Below, piece after piece: positions 8,412 through 18,032 of a stretch of 64,000 bases of DNA. The position numbers were made by a program, and so were the translations under genes. The notes below the pieces were generated by a model, which was not told where the DNA came from, ran no database searches, and saw nothing but the letters and a program-made list of their open reading frames with translations. The DNA is from Thermaerobacter sp. PB12/4term (GTDB taxonomy: Bacteria; Bacillota; Sulfobacillia; Thermaerobacterales; Thermaerobacteraceae), in assembly GCF_003403315.2 (NCBI RefSeq), contig NZ_CP048407.1:1860001-1924000 (forward strand), read 5' to 3'. Each line of letters opens with the position of its first letter. Position 1 is the first letter of the stretch.

Positions 8412-9219
8412 GGATGACTCCCCCCTGCTCCCCCCACTGGGGACATCGGTCGGCTGCCCCTCACCCTTAGGCTCCACGGACCCGTGTCCAGCGCCCCCCA
8501 CCGGCAGGACCCGTGGCGCACCGCCTCACCGCTCCGCGCCGGCCCCGAGGCCCCGTTCGTCCGGCCGGGTTCGTCGGTACAAACCCGCTGCGCGCCACCT
8601 CCTTTCCAGCCCGCACGTTAAGCCCTTGCGGTATCTCCCCTCGGGTATCTCCAGGTGTCTTCAAAGGTACGGAACCCGGGCTGACAAAACGTGTCATCGC
8701 CACCCGCGCCCTTGGCTGGGCCTGCAGCCGCCCTTGCCAGGCCCAGGCCGGCGTGGCCACCCTTGCCTGGCCTTAGCCGGCGCACCGCCCTTGCCTGAGC
8801 CCGCCCACCGCGCCGCCCTCGCCGGGGCCTGACCGGCGCCGCCCTCGCCGCCGGAGCCGTCCTCTCCGGAGGCCCCCTTGCCGGCGCAACCACCCTGCGG
8901 ACCCGGCCCTGCCCGGCAATGCCGCCCGCCGGCACCCCGCGGCACCGCCTCACCGCTCTTGCAGGAATTCTGGCCCGCAACACGCCCAGGGCTTGGTCCC
9001 GGCGCCGTCAGGCGGGGACCACGGCCCGCCACCGGCCCGCCACAGCCCGCCGCCGGCCCGCCGCTCCGGCCCGCCGTCGGGCAGCAACCAGGCCCCCCAC
9101 CAGCCCTGGGTTGGGACCGGCACCAGGCCGAGACCACGGCCCGGCGGCCGCCCGGAGCCTTTCCCCGTTACGGGCTCGGGTCCGCGGCCCGCCCAAGGGC
9201 CGGCCGCTCCGGCTCGCCA
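8412..9219. other. GC-rich intergenic region between cas6 and the WYL regulator gene
   Basis: About 800 bp without a convincing gene and without CRISPR repeats. It should contain the leader and promoter of the minus-strand cas operon and the 3' end of the WYL gene's transcript. Two copies of GGTATCTC occur 14 bp apart at 8630 and 8644; they might be operator half-sites, but nothing confirms it. Overlapping reading frames here are arginine- and proline-rich shadows of extreme GC content. Confidence 0.5.
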
Positions 9220-10218
9220 TCAGCGGTAGACGCGCGCCATGGCCGCCGCTTCCGCAGCCATGGCCTCCCGCAGCGAAGCGGGTTCCAGCACCTCGACCCC
9301 AGCCCCAAACTGCAAGAGCCAGCGCATGATTTCTTCCGTTCCGAGCACCCGGAAGGAGAGCACCAGCGATCCGTCCGGTTCTTCCCGGGACTCCTGGCTG
9401 GGATGCCAGGTCCGGCCCCGGACGTAACGGGCCTGGGGCGGATGGAACCGCACCACCACCTTCTGGCGCTCGGCGCCCCTCTGCAGGCGCCAGGCCTCGC
9501 CAAAGTAGACATCGGGGGAAAAGCGATCGGGGGTCGGAGGAGGGAAGGTTTCCGCCAGCACCTCGATCTCCCGGATCCGGTCGACGGCAAAGGTCCGCAC
9601 GTCCTGGCGCCAGCGGCAGAACCCCGCCACGTACCAGGCGCCGTCGTAATACCGCAGGTGGTACGGTTCGACCAGGCGCGTGGTCTCCTGGTCCCGGGAG
9701 GCGGTGTAATACCGCAATCGGACCACCCGGCACCCCTCGATGGCGGCCCGCAGGGCCCCCAGCCGCTCGCCCACGGCCTCCGGGTCGCCGCGGGCCGGCT
9801 CGAAGAAGAAGGACACCTGGTGGGCCAGGGACGCCAGGTCGACCGTCACCTGGTCCGGCAGCAACTCGGGCAGCCGGTTCAAAAGCGTCCGGAAGGCGTC
9901 TTCCAGCCCGTGGGCCCGCACCGCCTCCAGGGCCTGCAAGCCCAGGACCAGCGCCAGGGCCTCACCGGCGCCCAGCCGGGCCAGCCCCGCTCCCACCGGC
10001 GGCTGCCACCCCGGGTCCGCCAGGTAATACCCGTTCCGGCGCCGGTCGAACTCCAGCGGAGCGTGCCAGTCGTCGCGCAGCACGTCCAGGTCGCGGTGGA
10101 TGGTCCGGGAGGTGACCTCCAGTTTCTCCGCCAGGGTACGGGCATTGGGATAGCGTTTCGCCCGCAGCTCGTCGACGATGCGCACCAGCCGGTGGAGCTG
10201 GGCACGGTTCATCGGCAT
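9220..10218 (-). CDS. WYL-domain transcriptional regulator (DeoR-type HTH)
   Basis: 332 residues. An N-terminal winged HTH ('TLAEKLEVTSRTIHRDLDVLRD') is followed by a WYL domain with 'YYDGAWYVAGFCRWRQDVRTFAVDRI', then the WCX-like C-terminal region. WYL domains bind ligands, often nucleic acid fragments or nucleotides, and such regulators frequently sit beside CRISPR-Cas and other defence genes. The start at 10218 (MPMNRAQ) follows a run of G and removes a long low-complexity extension. It is encoded on the same strand as, and downstream of, the peptidase gene but is separated by 376 bp, and it precedes cas6 by 800 bp. A role in cas control is inferred from position. Confidence 0.9.
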   Translation of the reverse strand: MPMNRAQLHRLVRIVDELRAKRYPNARTLAEKLEVTSRTIHRDLDVLRDDWHAPLEFDRRRNGYYLADPGWQPPVGAGLARLGAGEALALVLGLQALEAVRAHGLEDAFRTLLNRLPELLPDQVTVDLASLAHQVSFFFEPARGDPEAVGERLGALRAAIEGCRVVRLRYYTASRDQETTRLVEPYHLRYYDGAWYVAGFCRWRQDVRTFAVDRIREIEVLAETFPPPTPDRFSPDVYFGEAWRLQRGAERQKVVVRFHPPQARYVRGRTWHPSQESREEPDGSLVLSFRVLGTEEIMRWLLQFGAGVEVLEPASLREAMAAEAAAMARVYR

Positions 10219-10594
10219 TTGGTCCCCCCATCCCCAGGAACTCCCCCGAAAAACGGTAAAAACTCCCCCTGTGGGATATGACGCCCCAGGAAAGAATTCC
10301 AAGGGATGGGTCAACTTCCTGCCGAATGTTGCCGCGAATTGTCGCCTATTGGCCGAATCAGCAAATACGTACAAAAGCGCCGGGCATGCCGCTCGAGGCG
10401 GCCCACCCGGCGCAACGACACCGCCACCGGCCCAAGAAGGCCGGGCAGCCGATGAGACCAGCCCGACGGGTCGCCGGCTCTGACACCCACCGGCCCCTAA
10501 CCCCGCCCGGCTCTCTCGCGCTCCGGACGAACCCGGCCCGCGACCTGGACAAACAAGGCCCGGGACCGGGACGAACCCGGCCCCGGGGCCGGCA
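10219..10594. other. Intergenic region upstream of the WYL gene
   Basis: Holds the presumed WYL promoter on the minus strand. Two direct repeats AACTCCCCC lie 22 bp apart (10239 and 10261), within 50 bp of the start codon, which would suit autoregulation. A weak promoter-like pair TTGGAA / CATATC (16 bp apart) is read on the minus strand just upstream of them. The left-hand part towards 10594 is featureless GC-rich sequence after the peptidase stop. Confidence 0.4.
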
Positions 10595-12274
10595 TCAGCG
10601 GGGCGCAAACATCAGGCGGTACAGGGCCCGAGCGTAGATCCGGACGCAGCGCACCAGGTCGTCGATGCTCCAGTACTCGTCGGGCTCGTGGGCCAGCTCC
10701 CGCTGCCCGGGGAACAGCGGGCCGAAGGCCACGCCGTTCCTGAGCACCCGGGCGTAGGTACCGCCGCCGATGGCCAGGGGCCGGGCCGCGGGATCCCCCG
10801 CCTCCTCCCGGTAGACGGCCAGGAGCCGGCGGACGATCTCGCTGTCGTCGGGCACGTGGTGGGGCGGCATGTCCTCCCGGGATTCAAACCGCCAGCCGGT
10901 TCCCGCCAGGGCGGCCACCACGCGCCGGGCCAGGTCCTGGGCCGAAGCCGTCACCGGGTAGCGCACGTTGCAGTCGGCATAGAGGATGGCACCCGCCGTC
11001 CCGGCCCGCCCAGCACCCCGGGAGGCCTCGGGCGCCGCCGCCTCCCCCGGCGCACCGGCGGCAAGGCTCGCCGCCCCCTGCAACGGATGCTCCCCCACCA
11101 GCCGGATCAGGCCCAGGTTGACGGTCAGCGGCCCCGACACCTGGTCCGCCACCGCGATCCCGAAGCCCGAGCCGTCGGTCCGTGCCCCCGCCCCGGCCAG
11201 GAACGCCAGGTCGGACGAGCGTGGCAGGGCGGGCCCCAGCGCCCGCGCCAGGGCGTTCAGCAGACCGGCCACGGCGTTGATGCCCTTCTCCGGGTGCATC
11301 GCATGGGCCGCGGCACCCCGGGCCTCGACCACCAGCCGTTCCCCCTCCACCCGGGCCGTGATGCGGGCCCGCCCCGGGCCGCCGCCGTCCTGGAGGCGGC
11401 GGGCCAGTTCGTCCAGGGAGGGGGCCCCGGGCCCCTCGACGGCCAGTTCTGCCACGGCATGTTCGGGTACCACGTTGACCCGGGTGCCGCCCTCCAGGCG
11501 GAGCAGGCGGGCGCGCCAGCCGGTGCCCGCGGCCTGGGCCTCGCCGGGCAGCTCCAGGCTGAGGCGGAAGGTCCACATCCCCTTCTCCGCGTTGACCAGG
11601 GGGAACATGGCGTCGGGGCTGAAGCCCAGGGCGGGCTGGGGCTCGCGGGCGAAGTAGTACTTGACACACTCGAAACCCGACTCTTCGTTGCCGCCCACCA
11701 CCAGGCGGGCGCGGCGGGCGGGCCGCCGGCCTTGGGCCAGGGCCAGATCGGCCACGGCCTTCAGCGCATAGAGAGCCGCCACCGTGGGGCCCTTGTCGTC
11801 GACGGCGCCACGAGCGTAGATGCGGCCGTCGTGGATCTCCGCCCCGTAGGGCGGGTAGGTCCAGCCCGTGCCTTCGGGCACCACGTCCACGTGGCCGAGG
11901 ACGGCGATCCACTCCTCCCCCTCACCGATCTCGGCATCGACGGCATAGCCGTCGAGGTTCCGGGTTCGGAAGCCCATGGCCTCGGCATGCCGGCGGATCC
12001 ACTCCAGCGCTTCGGCCACCCCGGGCCCGAAGGGCTGGCCGGGGGCCGGTTCGTCCTGCACGCTGCGGATGCGGCAGAGGGCCTGGACGGCCTCGATCAT
12101 GGCCTGGCGGTGCTCGCCCAGCCAGCGGTCGAGCTCGGCAACGAAATGGGCCTCGCCGGCAGCATCCTCGCCGGCCAGACGACCATGCCCGGCACCGCCT
12201 GCGTTCTCGCGCACCTCACCCTCGCCTGCCACGGCTGGCACTCCTTCCTGAATGGCATCTGCCCGGCGCGGCAT
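10595..12274 (-). CDS. M20-family metallodipeptidase (PepV/Sapep-like)
   Basis: 559 residues. A cytoplasmic zinc aminopeptidase/dipeptidase of the PepV group, cleaving short peptides or N-acyl amino acids. Metal and catalytic motifs occur in order: 'GHVDVVPEG' (about residue 128), 'DDKGP' (about 158) and 'NEESGFE' (about 198), then a lid domain and a C-terminal '[17 protein letters not shown]' zinc ligand region. The ATG at 12274 (MPRRADA) starts 16 bp after the ABC ATPase stop, so the gene ends the amino acid transport operon and would hydrolyse imported peptides or derivatives. The first 45 residues and a segment near residue 430 are low-complexity additions. Confidence 0.9.
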   Translation of the reverse strand: MPRRADAIQEGVPAVAGEGEVRENAGGAGHGRLAGEDAAGEAHFVAELDRWLGEHRQAMIEAVQALCRIRSVQDEPAPGQPFGPGVAEALEWIRRHAEAMGFRTRNLDGYAVDAEIGEGEEWIAVLGHVDVVPEGTGWTYPPYGAEIHDGRIYARGAVDDKGPTVAALYALKAVADLALAQGRRPARRARLVVGGNEESGFECVKYYFAREPQPALGFSPDAMFPLVNAEKGMWTFRLSLELPGEAQAAGTGWRARLLRLEGGTRVNVVPEHAVAELAVEGPGAPSLDELARRLQDGGGPGRARITARVEGERLVVEARGAAAHAMHPEKGINAVAGLLNALARALGPALPRSSDLAFLAGAGARTDGSGFGIAVADQVSGPLTVNLGLIRLVGEHPLQGAASLAAGAPGEAAAPEASRGAGRAGTAGAILYADCNVRYPVTASAQDLARRVVAALAGTGWRFESREDMPPHHVPDDSEIVRRLLAVYREEAGDPAARPLAIGGGTYARVLRNGVAFGPLFPGQRELAHEPDEYWSIDDLVRCVRIYARALYRLMFAPR

Positions 12275-12290
12275 CGGCCCGGGGCGGGTC

Positions 12291-13073
12291 TCAGGCCTGG
12301 GCGTGCCAGAGGACCCGGCCCAGGAAGTCCCGGGCCCGCGGGTGCCCGGGATCGCGGAAGAACTGCTCCGGCGGCACGTCCAGCAGCACGCGCCCGTCGT
12401 CCATGAACACGATGCGGTGGGCCACCTCCCGGGCAAAGCCCATCTCGTGGGTGACCACCACCATGGTATACCCCTGCCGGGCCACGTCGAGCATCACGTT
12501 CAGCACCTCGCCCGTCAGCTCGGGATCCAGGGCGGAGGTGGGCTCGTCGAAGAGGATGACCTTGGGCCGCATGGCCAGGGCCCGGGCGATGGCCACCCGC
12601 TGCTGCTGGCCGCCCGACAGCTTGGACGGCCGGTGGTCCATGCGGTCCGCCAAGCCCACCCGGGCCAGCATCTCGCGGGCGATCCGCTCCGCCTCCTGGC
12701 GCGGCATCCGCCGGACCGTCACCAGCCCCTCCATCACGTTCTCCAGGGCCGTCATGTGGGGGAACAGGTTGAACTGCTGGAATACCATGCCGATCTCCTG
12801 GCGCTTGCGGTTAATCTCGGCCGGGGAGTCTTCCACCCAGCGGTTGCCCTGGCGGCGCCGCCCGATGGGCTCGCCGTCCACCAGGATCTCCCCCTCCTGC
12901 ACCGGCTCCAGGTAGTTGATGGTGCGCAGGAGGGTGGACTTGCCGCTGCCGCTGGGACCGGCGATGACCACCACCTCGCCGCGGCCGATGGTCAGGTTGA
13001 TGTCCTTGAGCACGTGCAGGTCGCCGAACCACTTGTTGACGCCACGGAATTCGATCATGGGCGCCTCACTCAT
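12291..13073 (-). CDS. glnQ: Polar amino acid ABC transporter ATP-binding protein (GlnQ-type)
   Basis: 260 residues. Walker A 'GPSGSGKST' at residues 39-47, ABC signature '[15 protein letters not shown]' near 155, Walker B '[14 protein letters not shown]' near 178 and H-loop '[10 protein letters not shown]'. The sequence is that of HisP/GlnQ-type ATPases energising amino acid uptake. A charged insertion around residues 72-85 ('[12 protein letters not shown]') is characteristic of a GlnQ subgroup. It overlaps the permease gene by 8 bp, indicating translational coupling. The substrate (Gln, Glu, His, Arg or similar) cannot be fixed from sequence. Confidence 0.95.
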   Translation of the reverse strand: MSEAPMIEFRGVNKWFGDLHVLKDINLTIGRGEVVVIAGPSGSGKSTLLRTINYLEPVQEGEILVDGEPIGRRRQGNRWVEDSPAEINRKRQEIGMVFQQFNLFPHMTALENVMEGLVTVRRMPRQEAERIAREMLARVGLADRMDHRPSKLSGGQQQRVAIARALAMRPKVILFDEPTSALDPELTGEVLNVMLDVARQGYTMVVVTHEMGFAREVAHRIVFMDDGRVLLDVPPEQFFRDPGHPRARDFLGRVLWHAQA

Positions 13074-13767
13074 ACTCCTTCAACTTCCTTTCCAGCCACG
13101 ACCCCAGGGTGGTGAACAGCGTCGTCATCACCAGGTAATAGAACGCGGCATAGCCGAAGAACCACACCGACTTCAGCGTGGCAGAGGCAAACTGCCGCGA
13201 GTTGAGCATGATCTCCTGAAGCCCAATGACCGACACCAGGGACGAGTCCTTGAGCAGGATGACGAACTCGTTCACCATGGGCGGGATCATGCGGCGGTAC
13301 GCCTGCGGCAGGATGACCCGGCGCATGGCCTGGCCATAACTCATCCCCAGGGACCGGGCGGCTTCCATCTGGCCCCGCGGGATGGACTCGATGCCCGCCC
13401 GGATGATCTCCGCCAGGTAGGCTCCCGAGTTGATGGACAGCGCGGCCACTCCCGAGGGGAAGGCGTCCAGAACGATCCCGTAGTCCGACAAGCCAAAGTA
13501 GATAAGGTAGATCTGAACCAGCAGGGGCGTCCCGCGAATGATCCACGTGTAGGCGGAGCCGATGGTCCGCAATACCCCGAAGCGGGAGAGTTTCATGAGG
13601 GCCACCAACAAGCCGATGGCGAGGCCGAGAACGATCGAGACCACCGTCAGCTTCAACGTAAGCCAGGCGCCGGCCAGGTAAATCGGCGTTACCCGGTGCA
13701 GCGCGCCCCACAAGCCCAGATCCACCAGACCTTCTTGCGGCATCTTCTGTCGCCGTCCTCCCATCAC
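13066..13767 (-). CDS. Polar amino acid ABC transporter permease (HisM/GlnP family)
   Basis: 233 residues with about five membrane segments, the first around residues 27-50. The EAA-loop is visible as 'EAARSLGMSYGQAMRRVILPQAYRRMIPP', binding the ATPase. A single permease gene implies a homodimeric transporter with the downstream ATPase. It lies 173 bp after the binding-protein gene, with a strong hairpin in that gap, and overlaps the ATPase gene. The starting ATG at 13767 (MMGGRRQ) has GGACGG upstream. Inner membrane location. Confidence 0.93.
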   Translation of the reverse strand: MMGGRRQKMPQEGLVDLGLWGALHRVTPIYLAGAWLTLKLTVVSIVLGLAIGLLVALMKLSRFGVLRTIGSAYTWIIRGTPLLVQIYLIYFGLSDYGIVLDAFPSGVAALSINSGAYLAEIIRAGIESIPRGQMEAARSLGMSYGQAMRRVILPQAYRRMIPPMVNEFVILLKDSSLVSVIGLQEIMLNSRQFASATLKSVWFFGYAAFYYLVMTTLFTTLGSWLERKLKEYE

Positions 13768-13813
13768 CCGGGGTCAAGAGCCCGCCCGGCCCCACACGTG
13801 GCTCCGGAAACCG

Positions 13814-13847
13814 CACGCCGGCGCTGCGGTTGCCGCGCGCCGGCGTG
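13814..13847 (-). terminator. Intra-operon hairpin between binding-protein and permease genes
   Basis: An 11-bp perfect stem (CACGCCGGCGC paired with GCGCCGGCGTG) with a 12-base loop in the 173-bp gap. No T-tract follows on the minus strand, so it is more likely an RNA-stabilising or attenuating structure than a full terminator. In ABC operons such hairpins commonly keep the binding protein in excess over membrane components. Confidence 0.55.
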
Positions 13848-13940
13848 GCTCGTGCCTCGGACTCTCATCTCACCCGGCGTTGTGTGCTGATCGTGGTGGC
13901 GCAGGCGGGCCGGCCCACCTGCGGCCCGCCGGGCGGCCGC

Positions 13941-14825
13941 TCACTGCCCACCGAACCACTTGGTGTAGATCTGGTCGTAGGTCCCGTCCTGCTTCAATTC
14001 GTCCAGGGCCTTCTGGATCGCCTGCACCAGGTCCTCGTGGCCCTTTGCCACGGCGATCCCCACCGGCGCCCGCTCAAACGGTTCGCCCACGAACTCGTAC
14101 TTGTCGCCCTCGATATTGGCGTAGTAACGGGCCACCGGCTCGTCCAGGATGGTGGCGTCAGCCCGCCCGACGTGGACTTCCTTCAAGGCGTCGGGGAAGG
14201 TCTGGAAGGTCTTCACCGTCGCGCCCTCGATGCCCCGGGCAATCTCTTCGTTGGTGGTCCCGATCTGCACGGCGATGACCTTGCCCTTCAGGTCATCCAG
14301 CGAGTAGATGCCCTTGGGGTTCCCCTTCGCCACGACGATCATCTGGCCCATTTCAAAGTACTGGACGAAGTCCGCGCTCTTCTGCCGCTCCTCGGTGATG
14401 TTCATGGAGCTCATCACCACGTCGTAGCGGCCGGACTCCAGACCTGCCAGGATGCCGTCCCAGTCCACCACCACCGCCCGGTGCTCCACGCCCAGCTTCT
14501 CGGCGATGGCCTTCCCCAGATCGATGTCAAACCCGATCAGCTCACTGGGATTCTCCGGGTTGGGGAATTCCATGGGCGGGTACGCGCCGTCGGTGGCGAA
14601 GGTCATGTACCCGCGCTCCTTGATCTCATCCAGCAGCGACTTCTCGCCACCTTCGCCCCCGGCGCCGGTGCCCGTGCCGCTGCTGGTACCGGAGCTGCTG
14701 CCCGAGTCCCCTGTGGCCGGCTGGCCGGATCCACCGCAGCCGGCGACGATCACCAGGGCGGCCACCAGGGCCAGGGCGGCCCACAGCCGGGCCATGCGCC
14801 CCCTACGACCGAAGATTGCCAACAC
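13941..14825 (-). CDS. Amino acid ABC transporter substrate-binding lipoprotein
   Basis: 294 residues, SBP family 3. GTG at 14825 is chosen because GGTGGGAG lies 5 bp upstream; longer frames read through the promoter. A lipoprotein signal runs to Cys30 ('LVIVAGC'), then a Gly/Ser/Thr-rich linker (residues 31-60) and the periplasmic-binding fold beginning 'MTFATDGAYPPMEF', with 'GFDIDLGKAIAEKLG' and 'DVVMSSMNITEERQK' typical of polar amino acid binders. Anchored outside the membrane, it delivers substrate to the downstream permease. Own sigma-A-type promoter identified upstream. Confidence 0.94.
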   Translation of the reverse strand: MLAIFGRRGRMARLWAALALVAALVIVAGCGGSGQPATGDSGSSSGTSSGTGTGAGGEGGEKSLLDEIKERGYMTFATDGAYPPMEFPNPENPSELIGFDIDLGKAIAEKLGVEHRAVVVDWDGILAGLESGRYDVVMSSMNITEERQKSADFVQYFEMGQMIVVAKGNPKGIYSLDDLKGKVIAVQIGTTNEEIARGIEGATVKTFQTFPDALKEVHVGRADATILDEPVARYYANIEGDKYEFVGEPFERAPVGIAVAKGHEDLVQAIQKALDELKQDGTYDQIYTKWFGGQ

Positions 14826-14877
14826 GTTCTCCCACCTTTCCTGCCGGAAACGCATAAAAATACAAGCAACACGTTTG

Positions 14878-14906
14878 AAAATAAAGATTCGGGGCCGGCT
14901 CGTCAA
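14878..14906 (-). promoter_or_regulatory. Sigma-A promoter of the amino acid ABC operon
   Basis: On the minus strand TTGACG and TATTTT are separated by 17 bp, placed about 50 bp before the GTG start of the binding protein. The surrounding AT-rich patch stands out from the GC-rich background. Confidence 0.7.
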
Positions 14907-15102
14907 CTCCTTGTGGACAGCGGCGATTTTCTGTCGTTTTTCGTTGCGGGGCCCGGTGGTTTCCAGAGGGAACGGCGCACCGGCGGCGAATCGCTGACGG
15001 GTTACGACAGCGATCGACACCGGCCCGCAGGTGCCCATCGACCCCTGCGCGGAGGGGCGCAGGGTGCCGGCACCGGGCCGGCCAGCGAAAGGAGGATGTC
15101 CT

Positions 15103-16485
15103 TTGCAGTTTGAGGTCGTCATCGTGGGCGGCGGCATCGCCGGCCTGCAGGCCGCCTGGCACCTACGCGAGATGGGGATCCGGCGGATCGCCGTCATCGA
15201 GCAGGGGGCTGTGGGGGGCGGCGCCACCTCCCACGGGGCGGGGTTCCTCTCCCACTTCACGTGGAACCCGCTGGACGCCCACCTGGTACGGCGCAGCGCG
15301 GAGCTCTACGCGGCCCAGCAGGCGGAGCTGGGCGGCTCCTTTTTCCGGGTCACGGGCTCGTACGTGGTGGTGTCGCGGACCGTGCCGCGGCCGGGGGCCA
15401 GCGGCCATGGGGGCACGGTGACCGGGGTGCCGGGAAGCCGTGCCCGGCAGGAGGCACCGGCCGAGGTGCCTGCGCCGGCCCGCCGGGCAGGGGTGCCGGC
15501 GCAGGCAGCGGCCACCAGCGGCCAGGCGAACCAGGGCGGCGAGGCAAGCCAGGAAAGCATGGTCGAGGGCGTGACTCGCCAGCTGGCCGCGCGGGCTGCC
15601 ATGGTGCGGGAAGCCGGCATTGCCGTCCACGACCTGACCCCCGCCGAGGGTGCGGTGGCGGTGCCCGCCTGGAACTGGGCGGACGTGGAAGCCGCCTGGT
15701 TCGTCCCCGGAGACGGCACCTTGCTGCCGGGCGAGGTGGCCCGCACCCTGGCCCGGCGGCTGCGCCAGCGGGAGGTGGCCATCCTGGAGGAAACTCCCGC
15801 CCTGGAGCTGGGGCTGGGGCGCGGTGCCGCCGGCCCGGTGGTGGCCGGGGTCCGCACCCCCGCCGGCCCCGTGGCGGCCGATGCGGTGGTGGTGGCCACG
15901 GGTGTCTGGACCCGCCGGCTGCTGCAGACGGCGGGACTGGACGCGCCCATCAAGCCCTATCGCACCCAGCTGTCCTTCTGGGCGCTGCCCGCCGGTCTTG
16001 ACCCCTCCACCGTGCCGCCCCTGCACGACGTCACGGGCGAATATTACTGGCTGCCCCGGGAGGGCTTCCTGGCCGTGGGCGACGGCACCCAGCTGGTGGA
16101 ACAGGACCCTGCCGCCTTCCGCCGCGAGCCCGACCCCGAGTTCATCGCAGCCTGCCGGGCACGGCTCGAGCACCGGCTGCCGGCGGCCCGGGGCGCCGAG
16201 CTGGTTCGCGGCTGGGCCCACCTGTGCGACGCCACCCCGGACCGGCGGCCGCTGCTGGGGCCCTACGGAGGCGTTGAGAGCCTGCACCTGGCGGTGGGCT
16301 TCAACGGCTTCGGTGTGATGCGGGCACCGGCGGTGGGGGAGCTGGTGGCCCGGTTCGTCCTGGGGGAAGAACCGGCGCTGGGCGGCCGCCCGCTGGAAGG
16401 CACCGAAGCCCTCCGCGCCAGCCGGTTCAGCGGCTATACCGATTTTGAGATGGGGCAGGGCTTCAACACGGCCGGCGAGGGCTAG
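15103..16485 (+). CDS. FAD-dependent oxidoreductase (DAO/glycine oxidase family)
   Basis: 460 residues. TTG at 15103 is chosen because AAAGGAGG lies 7 bp upstream and the Rossmann motif 'VVIVGGGIAGLQAAWHL' begins five residues later. Other DAO features are 'GAGFLSHFTWNPLD', 'VVVATGVWTRRLL' and the C-terminal FAD contact 'HLAVGFNGFGVMRAPAVGELVA'. Probably oxidises an amino acid or N-methylated amine with oxygen. Residues about 109-165 are a Gly/Ala/Pro-rich insertion not typical of the family. It is divergent from the amino acid transporter, so a role in using an imported amino compound is plausible but inferred. Confidence 0.88.
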   Translation: MQFEVVIVGGGIAGLQAAWHLREMGIRRIAVIEQGAVGGGATSHGAGFLSHFTWNPLDAHLVRRSAELYAAQQAELGGSFFRVTGSYVVVSRTVPRPGASGHGGTVTGVPGSRARQEAPAEVPAPARRAGVPAQAAATSGQANQGGEASQESMVEGVTRQLAARAAMVREAGIAVHDLTPAEGAVAVPAWNWADVEAAWFVPGDGTLLPGEVARTLARRLRQREVAILEETPALELGLGRGAAGPVVAGVRTPAGPVAADAVVVATGVWTRRLLQTAGLDAPIKPYRTQLSFWALPAGLDPSTVPPLHDVTGEYYWLPREGFLAVGDGTQLVEQDPAAFRREPDPEFIAACRARLEHRLPAARGAELVRGWAHLCDATPDRRPLLGPYGGVESLHLAVGFNGFGVMRAPAVGELVARFVLGEEPALGGRPLEGTEALRASRFSGYTDFEMGQGFNTAGEG

Positions 16486-16670
16486 CGGGTGGCGGCCCGG
16501 AGAGCGGGTGCGGAGGGGAGCGGGCCGGGCGCCCCGCCGGACCCGCAGCCCCCGGTCACCGGCGTGTTCGGCAGGAACCGGGCCGCCCACCCCTAAGCAA
16601 TCATCAAAGGACAGCAGTTTAAGGAATCTTCGCGCGCCTTCGACTTTCGAGTCGCGTCGTCTGGAGGGTC

Positions 16671-17972
16671 ATGCCCGTGGACAAGCCGATTCCGGCCCCT
16701 GCCGCGGCCGCGGCGGGTGCCATCGACCTCTCCTGGTGCCGGGCGGAGTTCCCCGCCCTGGAGCTGACCGTCAACGGCCATCCTGCAGCCTTTCTGGACG
16801 GGCCCGGCGGGACCCAGGTCCCCCAGGCGGTGATCGAGGCCATGGCCGCCTACCTGGTCAAGAAGAATGCCAACACCCACGGCGCCTTTATGACCAGCAG
16901 GGCCACCGATGAAACCATCGCCGAGGCCCGGGCCGCCCTGGCCGACTTCCTGGGGGCCACGCCCGCCGAGATCGCCTTTGGTGCCAACATGACCACGCTC
17001 AACTTCAACCTGGCGCGGGCCATCGGCCGCACCCTGCGCCCGGGCGACGAGATCGTGGTGACCGAGCTGGACCATGACGCCAACGTCAGCCCCTGGCTGG
17101 CCCTGGAGGAACAGGGGGCCGTCATCCGCTGGCTGCCCGTGGACCCGGAGACCTGCACCCTGGACCTGGACCAGCTGGCAGGCCTACTGGGGCGCCGCAC
17201 GCGGGTGGTGGCCATCGGCTGGGCGTCCAACGCGGTGGGCACCATCAACGACGTGGCCCGGGCCGTGCGCATGGCCCACGACGCCGGCGCCCTGGCGGTG
17301 GTCGACGCCGTCCACTACGCGCCCCACGCGCCCATCGACGTCCGGGCCATCGGCTGCGACTTCCTGCTCTGTTCGGCCTACAAGTTCTTCGGCCCCCACG
17401 TGGGCGTGCTCTACGGGCGCCGGGCGGCCTTCGAGGCGCTGGCCACCTACCGGGTGCGGCCCCAGTCGCCCTCGGCACCGGAGAAGATCGAAACGGGGAC
17501 CCTGAACCACGAGGGGCTGGCCGGGGTGGTCGCGGCCATCGACTTCATCGCCCGCCTGGGCCGTCGTCACCTGGACACCTTCCGGCCGCTGCTGGGCGAG
17601 GCCACCGGCCGCCGGGCAGAGATCCTGGCCGCCATGCATGCCATCGAGGCGCACGAGGCGCCCCTGGCGGCCCGCCTGCGGGCCGGCCTGGCCGCCCTGC
17701 CGGGGGTCAAGGTCTACGGGCCTCCCGAAGGCCATCCCCGCACCCCCACGGTGTCCTTCACCGTGGCCGGGCATCATCCGGCCGATGTCGCCCGGTACCT
17801 GGCCGAGCGGGGCCTGTTCGTCTGGGACGGCGACTTTTATGCCGTCACCTTGATCGAACGCCTGGGGCTGGCGGCGTCGGGTGGCCTGGTGCGGGTGGGC
17901 CTGGCGCCCTACAACACGGTCGCGGAGGTTGACCGGCTGCTGGCGGCGGTGGAGGAACTGGCGCGCCGCTAA
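16671..17972 (+). CDS. Cysteine desulfurase-like class V aminotransferase
   Basis: 433 residues, PLP-dependent fold type I. The PLP lysine is in 'LLCSAYKFFGPHVG' (about residue 241), with the cofactor-binding 'VVDAVHYAPH' upstream and 'ELDHDANVSPW' in the usual SufS/IscS-like positions. The family includes cysteine desulfurases, selenocysteine lyases and isopenicillin-N epimerase-like enzymes; the first label is the NCBI-style family name, and activity is not provable here. ATG with GGAGGG 5 bp upstream. It follows the FAD oxidoreductase by 185 bp on the same strand. Confidence 0.87.
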   Translation: MPVDKPIPAPAAAAAGAIDLSWCRAEFPALELTVNGHPAAFLDGPGGTQVPQAVIEAMAAYLVKKNANTHGAFMTSRATDETIAEARAALADFLGATPAEIAFGANMTTLNFNLARAIGRTLRPGDEIVVTELDHDANVSPWLALEEQGAVIRWLPVDPETCTLDLDQLAGLLGRRTRVVAIGWASNAVGTINDVARAVRMAHDAGALAVVDAVHYAPHAPIDVRAIGCDFLLCSAYKFFGPHVGVLYGRRAAFEALATYRVRPQSPSAPEKIETGTLNHEGLAGVVAAIDFIARLGRRHLDTFRPLLGEATGRRAEILAAMHAIEAHEAPLAARLRAGLAALPGVKVYGPPEGHPRTPTVSFTVAGHHPADVARYLAERGLFVWDGDFYAVTLIERLGLAASGGLVRVGLAPYNTVAEVDRLLAAVEELARR

Positions 17973-18032
17973 TCCAGTACCCCGCCCGCGCCGGCCCCCG
18001 CCAGGGCCTCGAGGGGAGGGAAGCCCACCACC

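Noticed and set aside
8412-10594. Possible CRISPR array near the cas genes
   Set aside because: No regularly spaced 28-37-bp repeats exist here or elsewhere in the window; only short isolated repeats were seen.
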